From positions 18,690 to 82,689 of the forward strand of contig CAKOSX010000006.1 of the NCBI GenBank assembly GCA_934119935.1: a stretch of DNA of 64,000 nucleotides, given 5' to 3'. The notes under the pieces were generated by a model that saw only the letters and a program-made list of their open reading frames with translations, did no database searches and was not told the origin of the DNA. This stretch comes from an uncultured Clostridia bacterium. GTDB lineage: Bacteria; Bacillota; Clostridia; TANB77; CAG-508. Below are positions 44,225-53,010 of the stretch, piece after piece (position 1 is the first letter of the stretch; every line of letters starts with the position of its first letter). The translations under genes and the position numbers were made by a program.

Positions 44225-44644
44225 ATGAGACTAAAACAAATACTAGGCTCGGACTACAGATATAAGCGAATGCTAAAAAAAGCTTTAGTAATGAAATTAA
44301 TCGAATTACCAATAGTAAAACCGTTATACCGGTTTTACCAGACCAGTCAATTTAAGAAGCAAATGAAAGATCTTGATGGATGGGAACGTTTCGTCAAGAT
44401 AAAACAACAAGAAAAGGACGATGAGCTTTTCCGCTTCAATGTTGCACTTTTTAGTTTGAAGGCTTGTTTGCAAGATAAAACAACAACTGCAAAAGAGCTT
44501 GAAAGTAGAAAAAAAGAAATTCTCGATAATCCTCTAATTAAATCAGAGGAATTCGAAGAATTGAAACAGTGGACGGAACAAGCAGAAATTGGAGAAACCA
44601 ATTTCCTAGTGTTAGAAAAAGCAATGAACAACTTGCCACAATAA
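44225..44644 (+). CDS. Helical protein of unknown function
   Basis: The 139-residue protein starts at ATG 44225 after GGAGGTGG. It is mostly alpha-helical and charged, with a basic N-terminus (RLKQILGSDYRYKRMLKKAL) and a C-terminal segment KTTTAKELESRKKEILDNPL that resembles YlbF/YmcA-type helices. That likeness is weak. It lies in its own unit with long leader and strong terminator, like the other orphan units. Confidence 0.6.
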   Translation: MRLKQILGSDYRYKRMLKKALVMKLIELPIVKPLYRFYQTSQFKKQMKDLDGWERFVKIKQQEKDDELFRFNVALFSLKACLQDKTTTAKELESRKKEILDNPLIKSEEFEELKQWTEQAEIGETNFLVLEKAMNNLPQ

Positions 44645-44661
44645 GGCAGGTAGAGGTTCAA

Positions 44662-44716
44662 TCCCCGTACTCGATGCAGGCTATAATGCTTGTGTTAAGT
44701 ATGGGGAGATTTTTTA
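44662..44716 (+). terminator. Terminator of the orphan unit
   Basis: CCCCGTACT pairs with AGTATGGGG, with an inner GCAGGC/GCTTGT stem; GATTTTTT follows. Confidence 0.8.
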
Positions 44717-44833
44717 GAAAATATTGCTAACTTGATATCTGTATAATAAAATGGAAAATTCGAAAATCTATTTACTTTATATATCAATCTATGGTAAAGT
44801 ATAGATAAGAACAAATTATAGGAGGATTTTTTT

Positions 44834-45421
44834 ATGAAAAAACAAACAATTATCGCAATAGTTATTGCAGTAATCGCAGTTCTTGCAATTATAACAGGAA
44901 TAGTTATATGGAACAATCAAAAATCAAATGGAGGTACAACTATAGAGACTGCTTCTCAAATGAAGGCAATGTTTAAATCTATCTATAATAAATTAGGAGA
45001 TGAATTGCCTGAATTGGAAACAGCTAAAATTGATGTAAGTGATGCCTTAGCAGTAAAAGATTATACAGGTTTGCAATCAAACGAAAATGTAGAAACACTT
45101 GTTGTATCTGAACCATCAATGTCTTCACAAGCATATTCAGCAGTTGCAGTAAAAGTAAAAGCAGGTGCTAATGTAGAAAAGATGAAACAAGAAATGCTAG
45201 ACAATATTGACATGGCAAAATGGATTTGTGTTTCAGCTAGTAACTTATATATAACAAACAGCGGAAATACAATATTTATGGTAATGTCAGACGAAGACTG
45301 GGCAAAACCAGTATATGAAGCATTTAAAGAATATGTAAATAATAATATAGGAAAAAAATTAGAAAAGGTATCTGATGAGGAAGATATAGAACTTCCACCA
45401 GAAATGCCAGCAGTAATGTAA
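44834..45421 (+). CDS. DUF4358-like membrane-anchored protein
   Basis: The 195-residue protein has an N-terminal membrane helix (about 5-27) and an outer alpha/beta domain. MKAMFKSIYNKLGDELPELET, AVAVKVKAGANVEKMKQEML and the end NTIFMVMSDEDWAKPVYEAFKEY fit the DUF4358 pattern. Such genes often sit by MBOAT/DHHW acylation genes, as here. GGAGGA precedes the ATG. Role unknown. Confidence 0.7.
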   Translation: MKKQTIIAIVIAVIAVLAIITGIVIWNNQKSNGGTTIETASQMKAMFKSIYNKLGDELPELETAKIDVSDALAVKDYTGLQSNENVETLVVSEPSMSSQAYSAVAVKVKAGANVEKMKQEMLDNIDMAKWICVSASNLYITNSGNTIFMVMSDEDWAKPVYEAFKEYVNNNIGKKLEKVSDEEDIELPPEMPAVM

Positions 45422-45423
45422 AA

Positions 45424-45520
45424 ATTTCGCCCAATAGGGACGCCCCTTTTTGGGCGGAATTTTTTAAAAAAAATAATTAACAAGTTTTCGCCCCAAATGG
45501 GCGTCCCTATTGGGCGAAAG
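45424..45520. repeat. Inverted pair of GGGCG-type REP elements (REPIN)
   Basis: The left unit (45424-45459) and right unit (45484-45520) are mirror copies sharing TTTCGCCCAATAGGGACGCCC, written here as TTTCGCCCAATAGG plus GACGCCC. Each also has a small hairpin (CGCCCC, TTTTT, GGGCG). The right unit ends at the AAAGGAGG ribosome-binding site of the MBOAT gene. A single copy lies at 49873-49908. The layout is that of a REPIN, mobilised elsewhere by a RAYT transposase. Confidence 0.8.
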
Positions 45521-45528
45521 GAGGAAAC

Positions 45529-46920
45529 ATGCTTTTTACAAGTATTAGCTTTTTATATTATTTTTTACCAATTGTATTGATTGCGTATTTTATTGTGCCA
45601 AAGAAGGTGAAAAATTTCGTGTTATTTATTGCTTCTATGGCATTTTATTTTTATGGTGAACCAAAATATATTTTCTTGATGTTAGCAGAAATTTTTATTG
45701 CTTATGTAGGAGCCATTTTAATAGATAAATACAAAAAGAAAAGCGTTTTGGCAGTCACTCTTGCAATTCATATAGGATTGTTAGTATTTTTTAAATACAC
45801 AGATTTTTTAATTGCAAACATTAATAATATTTTTAATGCAAAATTTAATTTATTACAGCTAGCATTGCCAATAGGAATATCATTTTATACTTTTCAAATT
45901 ATCAGTTATGAGATTGATGTGTTTAGAGGAAATGTTAAGGTTCAAAGAAATTTCTTAAATTTAGCAACATATGTGGCTTTATTTCCACAGTTAATTGCAG
46001 GACCAATTGTGAGATATGAAACGATTGAGGATGAGCTTTCTAACAGAAAACATAGCTTTGAAAATTTTGCATATGGAACTAGAAGATTTGTTATAGGGCT
46101 TGCTAAAAAAGTTCTTATTGCAAATATGTTAGGTGAATTTTGTAACAAATTTTCGGCAACTAATGAAAAGAGTGTAGTGCTATATTGGCTATTTGCAATC
46201 TCGTATATGTTACAAATATATTTTGATTTTTCGGCTTATTCAGATATGGCAATAGGATTAGGGCGAATATTTGGCTTCCACTTCTTAGAAAACTTTAACT
46301 ACCCATACATATCAAAGAGCATAACAGAATTCTGGAGAAGATGGCATATTTCGCTAGGTTCGTGGTTTAGAGATTATGTTTATATTCCTCTAGGGGGAAG
46401 TAGAAAAGGAAAATTAATACTTGTAAGAAATCTTATTATAGTATGGCTTCTTACTGGTATTTGGCATGGAGCAAGCTGGAATTTTGTAATATGGGGATTA
46501 ATGTTTGGAATATTATTAATAATAGAAAAATTATGGCTTGGGAAATACATAGAAAAACTTCCAAATATTTTCAAGAGATTATATGTAATTTTTATTGTAA
46601 TGATAAGTTTTATAATATTTAATGCGGGCACAATGAAGGAAGCATTTACTAATATTTCAGGACTATTTGGCGCAAATTCTACTTGTATAATAAACGATTA
46701 CACAATATATTATCTAAAAAGTTACTTAATTACAATAATAATAGCAATAATTGGAGCAACACCAATTCTAAAAAATATAATCGAAAAATTGAAAACAAAG
46801 CCAGTAATGAATAAAATTATAAATATACTAGAACCAATAGCAATGGTAATAATTATATTGATTGTAACAGCATATTTGGTTGATAATTCGTATAATCCAT
46901 TTTTGTATTTTAGATTTTAA
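45529..46920 (+). CDS. MBOAT-family O-acyltransferase (AlgI/DltB-like)
   Basis: The 463-residue membrane protein has about eleven helices and the MBOAT core: the HRR-like FWRRWHISLGSWFRDYVYIPLGG split over about 265-288 and the active-site His in GIWHGASWNFVIWG (near 318). It acetylates or otherwise acylates an extracellular polymer, together with the DHHW protein encoded 13 bp downstream. The start lies right behind the REP element. Confidence 0.92.
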   Translation: MLFTSISFLYYFLPIVLIAYFIVPKKVKNFVLFIASMAFYFYGEPKYIFLMLAEIFIAYVGAILIDKYKKKSVLAVTLAIHIGLLVFFKYTDFLIANINNIFNAKFNLLQLALPIGISFYTFQIISYEIDVFRGNVKVQRNFLNLATYVALFPQLIAGPIVRYETIEDELSNRKHSFENFAYGTRRFVIGLAKKVLIANMLGEFCNKFSATNEKSVVLYWLFAISYMLQIYFDFSAYSDMAIGLGRIFGFHFLENFNYPYISKSITEFWRRWHISLGSWFRDYVYIPLGGSRKGKLILVRNLIIVWLLTGIWHGASWNFVIWGLMFGILLIIEKLWLGKYIEKLPNIFKRLYVIFIVMISFIIFNAGTMKEAFTNISGLFGANSTCIINDYTIYYLKSYLITIIIAIIGATPILKNIIEKLKTKPVMNKIINILEPIAMVIIILIVTAYLVDNSYNPFLYFRF

Positions 46921-46933
46921 GGAGGTGTTCTAG

Positions 46934-48022
46934 ATGAGTGATAAAGTAAAAAATGTAGTTATTACAATAATGTTTGTAAGTGTCTTAGTTGTAACTATGA
47001 TTGTAAATATTGCTAAAAAAGATGGTACTATATCGATTTCAGAAAGAAGAAAATTAGAACAATTTCCGGTTTTTTCAATATCTAAACTATTCAATGGAAC
47101 ATTCTTTAAAAAATTTGATAAATATACAACAGACCAGTTTACCTACAGAGATAATTTGAGAAAATTAAAAGTAGAAACTGAGTTAAATATTTTTAAGAAG
47201 AAGGATTATAACAATTTATATGAATACAATGGATATATCATAAATCAAGAATATCCTCTAAATGAAAAATCTATTGAAAATCTTTCAAACAAGGTAAAAC
47301 AAATAGCAAACCAGTATTTAACAGAGAATAACAATGTATATTTCACAATAGTTCCAGATAAAAATTATTTTGTGGATAAAGACAATTTAAAATTAGATTA
47401 TAACAAAATGGAAGATATGCTAGAAAAAAGTTTAACATTTGCTGAATACATAAAAATAAATAACTTGCTAGAATTATCAGACTATTATAAGACAGATACA
47501 CACTGGAAACAAGAAAGTATATTAAAAATTGCAGAAAAAATTGCAAATCAGATGAATGCAAACATATTAAAAGATTATGAAACTATAAAAATTACAGATT
47601 TTAAAGGCGTATATAGCGGTCAACTTCCGATTAGCAGTGAAAACGACGAAATAAAAGTGCTAACCAATGACACGTTAAAAAGATGCAAGGTATATAATTA
47701 TGAAACAAAAGAATATTCTGGTATTTACAATTTTAATAAAATAAATAGTTTAGATAAATATGATGTATATCTATCAGGAGCAACGCCAATGCTAACAATA
47801 GAGAATCCGGATTATAATGGTACTAAAGAACTAATAGTATTTAGAGACTCTTATGGTAGCAGTTTAATTCCATTATTGGTGACGGGATATAGTAAAATAA
47901 CGGTGGTTGATACAAGATATATATCACCAAAGTTATTAAGCCAATATATAGAATTTAAAGACCAAGATGTATTATTTATGTATAGTACGTTGGTAATAAA
48001 CAATAGCGAAACAATGAAATAA
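46934..48022 (+). CDS. DHHW-family (AlgX/AlgJ-like) acylation protein
   Basis: The 362-residue protein has one N-terminal membrane helix (about 8-25) and an SGNH-like outer domain. It contains YFTIVPDKNYFVD, the DHHW motif equivalent TDTHWKQES (near 192) and IVFRDSYGSSLIPLL (catalytic Ser loop, near 305). It acts with MBOAT proteins in O-acetylation of surface polysaccharide. AAGGAGGTG precedes the ATG. Confidence 0.9.
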   Translation: MSDKVKNVVITIMFVSVLVVTMIVNIAKKDGTISISERRKLEQFPVFSISKLFNGTFFKKFDKYTTDQFTYRDNLRKLKVETELNIFKKKDYNNLYEYNGYIINQEYPLNEKSIENLSNKVKQIANQYLTENNNVYFTIVPDKNYFVDKDNLKLDYNKMEDMLEKSLTFAEYIKINNLLELSDYYKTDTHWKQESILKIAEKIANQMNANILKDYETIKITDFKGVYSGQLPISSENDEIKVLTNDTLKRCKVYNYETKEYSGIYNFNKINSLDKYDVYLSGATPMLTIENPDYNGTKELIVFRDSYGSSLIPLLVTGYSKITVVDTRYISPKLLSQYIEFKDQDVLFMYSTLVINNSETMK

Positions 48023-48047
48023 AAGTAATTTATAGGAGGAGAGGACT

Positions 48048-48653
48048 ATGGAGAAAGAATATAATACTTTAGAATATTATAATAAGAATGCAGAATTATA
48101 TTGCGAACAAACATTGATTGGTGATTTACAAGAAAACTATGATAAGTTTTTAAAACATTTACCTAAAAATGCATATATTCTAGATTTTGGATGCGGTTCA
48201 GGAAGAGACAGTAAGTATTTCAAAGAAAATGGCTATAAAGTTAAACCAATAGATGGCTCGGATGAAATGTGTAAGTTGGCTAGTAAATATTTAAATCAAG
48301 ATGTAAGTTGTATGAAATTTGATGAATTAAATGATATAAATATTTATGATGGTATATGGGCTTGTTCTTCAATATTGCATGTTGAAAAAGAGAATTTGCC
48401 ATCCATCCTAATTAAAATGATAGACGCATTAAAGAAAAATGGAATAATTTATGCTTCTTTTAAAGTAGGAACAGGCTATGAAATAAAAGAAGAAAAATAT
48501 TATAATTTTATATCTAAAGATGAAATGATACAAATATTAGAAAAGCTAGAAAGAAATGTTAAGCTTATTGATTATTTTGAGACAATTCCAAGTACAAAAA
48601 GAAATGCTAAAAATACAATATGGGGAAATTTTATTATAAAGAAATTTGAATAG
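48048..48653 (+). CDS. Class I SAM-dependent methyltransferase
   Basis: The 201-residue enzyme has the SAM motif ILDFGCGSGRDSKYF (about 43-57), the acidic PIDGSDEM and WACSSILHV strands. These fit the small-molecule methyltransferase group (Methyltransf_11/25, tellurite-resistance-like). AGGAGGAGAGG precedes the ATG. Substrate unknown. A GNAT gene follows 33 bp later. Confidence 0.9.
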   Translation: MEKEYNTLEYYNKNAELYCEQTLIGDLQENYDKFLKHLPKNAYILDFGCGSGRDSKYFKENGYKVKPIDGSDEMCKLASKYLNQDVSCMKFDELNDINIYDGIWACSSILHVEKENLPSILIKMIDALKKNGIIYASFKVGTGYEIKEEKYYNFISKDEMIQILEKLERNVKLIDYFETIPSTKRNAKNTIWGNFIIKKFE

Positions 48654-48686
48654 AAAAAATTTTTCTATAAAGAGGAGATATATTAT

Positions 48687-48938
48687 ATGGTGAAAATAAT
48701 ATTTAAATCTGATGAGAATAAGGTGCTTGCCTATGATTCTGATAAAAAAGTTGGTGAATGCGATTTTGAAGAAATAGATGATATTTGGAATATAACACAT
48801 ACAGAAGTTGATAGTGATTATCAAGGGCAAGGCATAGCCAGAAAGTTAGTAGAAAATGTTATAGAAAATTCTCGAAAGTATAATAAAAAGATAAAAGCAA
48901 CATGTTCATATGCAAGAAAAATAATTGAGAAAGAATGA
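48687..48938 (+). CDS. Short GNAT acetyltransferase (YjdJ/GCN5-related)
   Basis: The 83-residue protein is a minimal N-acetyltransferase of the Acetyltransf_CG type. A short beta sheet is followed by the acetyl-CoA loop DYQGQGIARKLVENVI (about 43-58) and the end KIKATCSYARKII. AGAGGAGATA precedes the ATG. Small enough to be cytosolic with an unknown acceptor. Confidence 0.85.
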   Translation: MVKIIFKSDENKVLAYDSDKKVGECDFEEIDDIWNITHTEVDSDYQGQGIARKLVENVIENSRKYNKKIKATCSYARKIIEKE

Positions 48939-49050
48939 TTTTTAATAATTAGAAAATACTTGAATATAATAAAAATGTATATTATAATATATAAAGAATA
49001 TGGTGTTAGTCATAAGGCAATACCAAAAGAGAAAAAATTCTCAAAAAAAG

Positions 49051-49158
49051 TTGGTGAATCCAGCCATTAAATTGGAACTTAAAAAAGCGGTGAATCCAGC
49101 CATTAAATTGGAACTTAAAAAAGCGGTGAATCCAGCCATTAAATTGGAACTTAAAAAA
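49051..49158 (+). repeat. Three tandem 36-bp repeats
   Basis: Three essentially identical copies begin at 49053, 49089 and 49125, containing GTGAATCCAGCCATTAAA. The period is a multiple of three: the frame from 49000 would give NPAIKLELKKAV repeated in a 67-residue ORF without a ribosome-binding site, and another frame gives GESSH and stop. There are no spacers, so it is not CRISPR. It may be the tail of a decayed gene in which slippage copied a unit. Confidence 0.75.
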
Positions 49159-49193
49159 GAAAGGTTAGAGTGTAAAGCTCTAATCTTTTTTTA
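49158..49193 (+). terminator. Terminator after the 36-bp repeats
   Basis: AAAGGTTAGAG pairs with CTCTAATCTTT, followed by TTTTT. It closes the methyltransferase-GNAT-repeat transcript. Confidence 0.8.
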
Positions 49194-49211
49194 CAAATTT
49201 TAGAAAAACAC

Positions 49212-49241
49212 TTGCAAACATATGTACGTATATGATATAAT
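49212..49241 (+). promoter_or_regulatory. Promoter of DNA glycosylase gene
   Basis: TTGCAA, 18 bp, TATAAT. CATAT/ATATG flank the spacer, a possible operator. Confidence 0.6.
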
Positions 49242-49338
49242 GCAGAAATTGTGAAAGAAAGATGTTGCAATTTTAAGCTACTAGAAGAGCAATGTCTAAA
49301 ATATACTGAAGGATATACTTTATTAGATAGGAGTTTAC

Positions 49339-49887
49339 ATGGATAATAGAAAAAGGTGTAAGTGGTGCAATCTGAATAATCCAATATATATAAAATATCA
49401 TGATGAAGAATGGTGCAAACCGAACTTTGATGAGAAATATTTATACGAGATGCTTATATTAGAGTCCTTTCAAGCTGGACTTTCTTGGGAGTGTGTACTA
49501 AATAAAAGACAAGCCTTTGAAATGGCATATGATAAATTTGATATAGATAAAGTATGCAAATATAATGATGAAAAGGTTATAGAATTGCAACAAAATAGAG
49601 ACATAATCAGAAATAAATTAAAGATAAAAGCAAGCATAAACAATTCTAAAATATTTAGGGATATTCAAAAAGAATTTGGCTCATTCGACAATTATCTAAA
49701 GACTTTTACAGATGGAAAAACATACTATGAAATAGATAAGACAATATCTCCACTTTCTGACGCTATTTCAAAAGATCTACAAAAAAGAGGAATGAAATTT
49801 GTGGGTTCAACAATCATATATTCATATTTACAGGCAATAGGAGTAATTATATCACATGACAAAGATTGTTTTCTTTTCGCCCAATAG
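49339..49887 (+). CDS. tag: DNA-3-methyladenine glycosylase I
   Basis: The 182-residue repair enzyme removes 3-methyladenine. CKWCNLNNPIYIKYHDEEWC (zinc and substrate region), ESFQAGLSWECVLNKR (active-site Glu and Trp) and the end KRGMKFVGSTIIYSYLQAIG match Tag. The last three residues and the stop codon come from the REP element at 49873. The expected zinc-ligand tail (HxxxCxC) survives only as HDKDCFLF, so the extreme C-terminus was replaced by the insertion. Confidence 0.92.
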   Translation: MDNRKRCKWCNLNNPIYIKYHDEEWCKPNFDEKYLYEMLILESFQAGLSWECVLNKRQAFEMAYDKFDIDKVCKYNDEKVIELQQNRDIIRNKLKIKASINNSKIFRDIQKEFGSFDNYLKTFTDGKTYYEIDKTISPLSDAISKDLQKRGMKFVGSTIIYSYLQAIGVIISHDKDCFLFAQ

Positions 49888-49908
49888 GGACGCCCCTTTT
49901 CGGGCGAT
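49873..49908. repeat. Single GGGCG-type REP element
   Basis: This is the same sequence as the left unit of the pair at 45424 (TTTCGCCCAATAGG, GACGCCCC, GGGCG). It overlaps the last codons of tag and supplies its stop codon. Confidence 0.8.
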
Positions 49909-49988
49909 TAGTTTTTTATATATTGAAAAATATTTAAATATTTGATAGTATGGGAAAGGAAAAAATATTATTTAGCAAGGAGATTAAA

Positions 49989-50696
49989 GTGGAAAGAATA
50001 GATAAGATAATAGCTTCTCAAACTAACTATTCAAGAAAAGATGTCAAAAAGCTTATATCTCAGAAGAAAGTAAGAGTAAATGACGAGATTGTAAAAAGGC
50101 CAGAACAGAAGTTTGATGAACAACAAGATACAATATATATAGATGAAAATAAATTAGATATGAAGAAACACATATACCTAGTACTCAACAAGCCACAAGG
50201 ATATATATCGGCAACAGAAGATAGAACAGCAAAGACGGTATTAGATTTAGTACCTGAGCAATACATGAGGAAAGGATTGTTCCCAGCAGGAAGATTAGAC
50301 AAAGATACTACTGGAATGATGATTATAACAGATGATGGCGATTTTGCACACAACATACTAGCTCCAAGAAAACACATAGAAAAAACATATAGAGTACAAA
50401 TAGATATAGATATAACAGAAGAGATGAGAGAAAAATTTAAACAAGGAATTGTTCTAAAAGACCATGTGTGTTGTCCTGCAACGATTGTGGTAGAAGATAA
50501 AAATACAGCATTAATAACGATAACAGAAGGAAAGTATCATCAAATTAAAAGAATGTTTGGATGCTTTGGAGCAAAAGTAGTAAACTTGCACAGAATATCC
50601 ATGGGAGGTTTACAATTACCAAGTGATTTAAAAGAAGGCCAGTGTAGGGAATTAACAGCAGAAGAGCTAGAAAAAGTATGCAAAAGAGACAAGTAA
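49989..50696 (+). CDS. RsuA/RluB-family pseudouridine synthase
   Basis: GTG 49989, seven bases after AAGGAG, is preferred over the ATG at 49950, which has no ribosome-binding site. The 235-residue enzyme has an N-terminal S4 domain (RIDKIIASQTNYSRKDVKKLI), a catalytic domain with AGRLDKDTTGMMI (catalytic Asp) and the KRMFGCFG/LHRISMGGL end. It modifies a uridine in ribosomal RNA, most likely 16S U516, judging from likeness to RsuA. Confidence 0.9.
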   Translation: MERIDKIIASQTNYSRKDVKKLISQKKVRVNDEIVKRPEQKFDEQQDTIYIDENKLDMKKHIYLVLNKPQGYISATEDRTAKTVLDLVPEQYMRKGLFPAGRLDKDTTGMMIITDDGDFAHNILAPRKHIEKTYRVQIDIDITEEMREKFKQGIVLKDHVCCPATIVVEDKNTALITITEGKYHQIKRMFGCFGAKVVNLHRISMGGLQLPSDLKEGQCRELTAEELEKVCKRDK

Positions 50697-50745
50697 GAGA
50701 AAGTGTACAAATACAAAACAAAAGTGAGAAGATAAGGAGAATAGA

Positions 50746-51387
50746 ATGAATATATTAAAACCACAAAAGATGTTGTTTGATAATTTAAGAACTATTGAAA
50801 ATTTACAAAGTGAATTAATGGAAAATGATGAATTAGAAAATATTAAGATAAAAGATTATTCAACAAGTAATCTAGAAGTTTTTGATTTTACTAGCAATAA
50901 GGCAATATTTAATAATGTTTCTATAATAAATAGCAGGTTTGAAAAGACGTCTTTTACAGATGTAGAGTTTGGTAATTGCAATTTTTCGAATACTACATTT
51001 GATAATTGTAGTTTTATAAGATGTGAATTCAATAATTGTAAGCTAACTGGATGTAATTTTATAGAAAGCGTTCTATTTGATATTGGATTTATAGATTCGA
51101 ATATGGGGTATGCTAATATATCAATGAGTAATTTAAGGGGAATATTCTTTAATAATACTTCGATTAGAAGCGGAAGTTTGCAGGAAAATAAAGTTAAAAA
51201 TATAAACTTTAAAGAAGCGGACCTAACAGGTACACAATTTTTTAAAACAAGCTTAAATGGAATAGATTTATCAAACAGTAATATAGATCAAATTGCAGTT
51301 TCACTTGAAGATATAAAAGGTGCAAAAATAAACCAAATGCAAGCAATAGATTTAATGTATTTATTAGGAGTAAAGGTGGTGAAATGA
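50746..51387 (+). CDS. Pentapeptide-repeat protein
   Basis: The 213-residue protein is built of pentapeptide repeats (A/C-N-F/L-x-x) from about 45 to 190, for example FGNCNFSNTTFDNCSFIRCEFNNCKLTGCNF taken as successive units. It should form a right-handed square beta-helix. Some such proteins protect DNA gyrase from quinolones (Qnr, MfpA); many have no known role. AAGGAGAATAG precedes the ATG. Confidence 0.9.
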   Translation: MNILKPQKMLFDNLRTIENLQSELMENDELENIKIKDYSTSNLEVFDFTSNKAIFNNVSIINSRFEKTSFTDVEFGNCNFSNTTFDNCSFIRCEFNNCKLTGCNFIESVLFDIGFIDSNMGYANISMSNLRGIFFNNTSIRSGSLQENKVKNINFKEADLTGTQFFKTSLNGIDLSNSNIDQIAVSLEDIKGAKINQMQAIDLMYLLGVKVVK

Positions 51388-51660
51388 TTCGTTAAGCATA
51401 GAAACATATCTGCATGAAATTACTCATTATCTAATTGACAGACATAAAGGAGTTATAGAAAACTTCTATAAGATGAATTCTTATCTATTTTCATGGAAAA
51501 AGTAGCGTCAGATTGTGTGGATACAGGTCTTGATAAATTTGGGGTAAAACGCACGGAAGTTTACAGATTGGCATACACAAAGGAACAATTATTGAAATCA
51601 AATCGTTCTACAAGAATAACACCAGAATTCATGGAAGAATTGAAATATATTCAGAGTTAA
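51383..51660 (+). pseudogene. Decayed HExxH metalloprotease
   Basis: No complete ORF exists. From 51386 a frame gives DSLSIETYLHEITHYLID, with the zinc motif HEITH (51413-51427), and ends at a TAG at about 51501. A second frame from ATG 51493 continues for 55 codons as MEKVASDCVDTG and ends at 51660. Together they look like the C-terminal part of a zinc peptidase that has lost its start and gained a frameshift. The ATG overlapping the pentapeptide stop (ATGA) is followed by a stop after three codons. Confidence 0.6.
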
Positions 51661-51664
51661 CTAT

Positions 51665-51886
51665 ATGCAGGAATTAAAAGTTTTACTAAAAATAATTAAA
51701 CGAAAAGTAATAAAAAGAAAATTTAAAATCATAGTAAAAATATTGTCTGAAAATAATATCTTAATTGAGGCAGAAACTAACAAAGAATATAGGACTATAG
51801 AAAAATTAAAGAAAGAGATAAATAATACGAACATTCCATTTGATAATTCTAATTATAAAGAAAAAGAATTGGAGGAAGAAAGATAA
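51665..51886 (+). CDS. Small hypothetical protein
   Basis: The 73-residue basic protein (QELKVLLKIIKRKVIKRK at the start, acidic YKEKELEEER at the end) lies between the protease remnant and the kinase gene. Its stop overlaps the next start (TAATG). No strong ribosome-binding site is seen. The first part resembles small conserved protease-linked ORFs only by position. It may be real because of the coupling; function unknown. Confidence 0.45.
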   Translation: MQELKVLLKIIKRKVIKRKFKIIVKILSENNILIEAETNKEYRTIEKLKKEINNTNIPFDNSNYKEKELEEER

Positions 51887-52932
51887 TGGGAATTCAAAAA
51901 TCTAATTTAAATGAACAAATTATAAAAAAATTGCTAAATAAATATTATGGCATAGAAATAAAAGAAGTTGAAAAAATTAACAGGGGAACTGCAAATATAT
52001 TTAAAATCAAATCAAATAGCAAAGTTTATATTTTAAAGGAATTCAGCGAAGGAAGAACAGAAGAATCAGTAATAAAAGAAACTAATATAATTAACTTTTT
52101 AAAAGAAAAAGAGATAAATGTTCCTGTTTATATAAAGTCAAAACAAAATAGTTTTTATATTAAGTATGAAAATAGAATAATAATTTTACAAGAATGTATA
52201 GATGGATACACGATGGAAAATAATACAGGAAATTATCAGAAAACAATTGATTGTGCAAAAATATTAGGAAAAATGACACAAGCATTGAAAGGTTACGAAG
52301 GTTTAGATGAAGATGGAATAATCGAAAAATGGTTTTCAAAGGAGAGTTTAGAAAAAGGAATAATAAAAATGGAAGATTTAATAAGTAAATTAAATCTAGA
52401 TAATCCGTATAGAGAAACATTTGAGAAAGATCTTAAAGATAAAATAAATATGTCAAGGAAATTGCTAAACAATTTTGATTTTGAAATAATTAAAAAGATG
52501 ACAATAATGAACAGCCATGGAGATTATAGTGTTCAACAATTAATTTATAATGACAATAGTGAGACAACTGTAATTGATTTTGAAACAGCCAAAAAACTAC
52601 CGATAATTTGGGAAGTAATGAGATCATATAGTTATATTGATGAAGAAGCAAAAAATGGAGAACTAAATATAGATACATTAGTGGAGTATGTTAAAGAATT
52701 TACAAAATATGTACAATTAAATGAGTATGATTTAAAATATGCAGCACAATTATATTTAATTCAAATTGTAAGTAGCCCATTCGGTTATAAGCAATATAAT
52801 GATGATTATGAGAAAAAGGGATTATTAGAATTTGCTTTGTTTAGAACCAATTTATGTAGATATTTATATAATAATTCAAAAGAAATAAGTACAAGATTAC
52901 AAAAAGAAGTTAATAGTTATACTAAAGTATAA
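51886..52932 (+). CDS. Phosphotransferase with APH/CotS-like kinase fold
   Basis: The 348-residue cytosolic enzyme shows the order of aminoglycoside/choline-kinase folds: an N-lobe with TANIFKIKSNSKVYILKEF (Lys for ATP), the hinge IILQECIDGYTM, the catalytic NSHGDYSVQQL and the metal DFE in VIDFETAKK. HGDxxxxN has Gln-Gln where Asn is usual. CotS spore-coat kinases and homoserine kinase II are alternatives. The substrate is unknown. GGAGGAAGA precedes the ATG. Confidence 0.82.
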   Translation: MGIQKSNLNEQIIKKLLNKYYGIEIKEVEKINRGTANIFKIKSNSKVYILKEFSEGRTEESVIKETNIINFLKEKEINVPVYIKSKQNSFYIKYENRIIILQECIDGYTMENNTGNYQKTIDCAKILGKMTQALKGYEGLDEDGIIEKWFSKESLEKGIIKMEDLISKLNLDNPYRETFEKDLKDKINMSRKLLNNFDFEIIKKMTIMNSHGDYSVQQLIYNDNSETTVIDFETAKKLPIIWEVMRSYSYIDEEAKNGELNIDTLVEYVKEFTKYVQLNEYDLKYAAQLYLIQIVSSPFGYKQYNDDYEKKGLLEFALFRTNLCRYLYNNSKEISTRLQKEVNSYTKV

Positions 52933-52945
52933 TAAAATAAATGAC

Positions 52946-52995
52946 AAAGGATACAAATAAACAGAATGTGAAGTTTTTATTTGTATCCTTTTTTA
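52946..52995 (+). terminator. Terminator after phosphotransferase
   Basis: AAAGGATACAAATAA and TTATTTGTATCCTTT pair perfectly over 15 bp; TTT follows. Confidence 0.9.
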
Positions 52996-53010
52996 GAAAG
53001 AGAATTATGA

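Noticed and set aside
44650..44680. tRNA-like T-arm phrase GGTTCAATCCC
   Set aside because: No acceptor, D or anticodon arms fit around it; the bases are better explained as the stem of a terminator.
49051..49158. CRISPR array
   Set aside because: The 36-bp units are directly adjacent, with no spacers and no cas genes nearby.
49000..49203. 67-residue repeat protein
   Set aside because: It has no ribosome-binding site and runs through the terminator stem; coding is unsupported.
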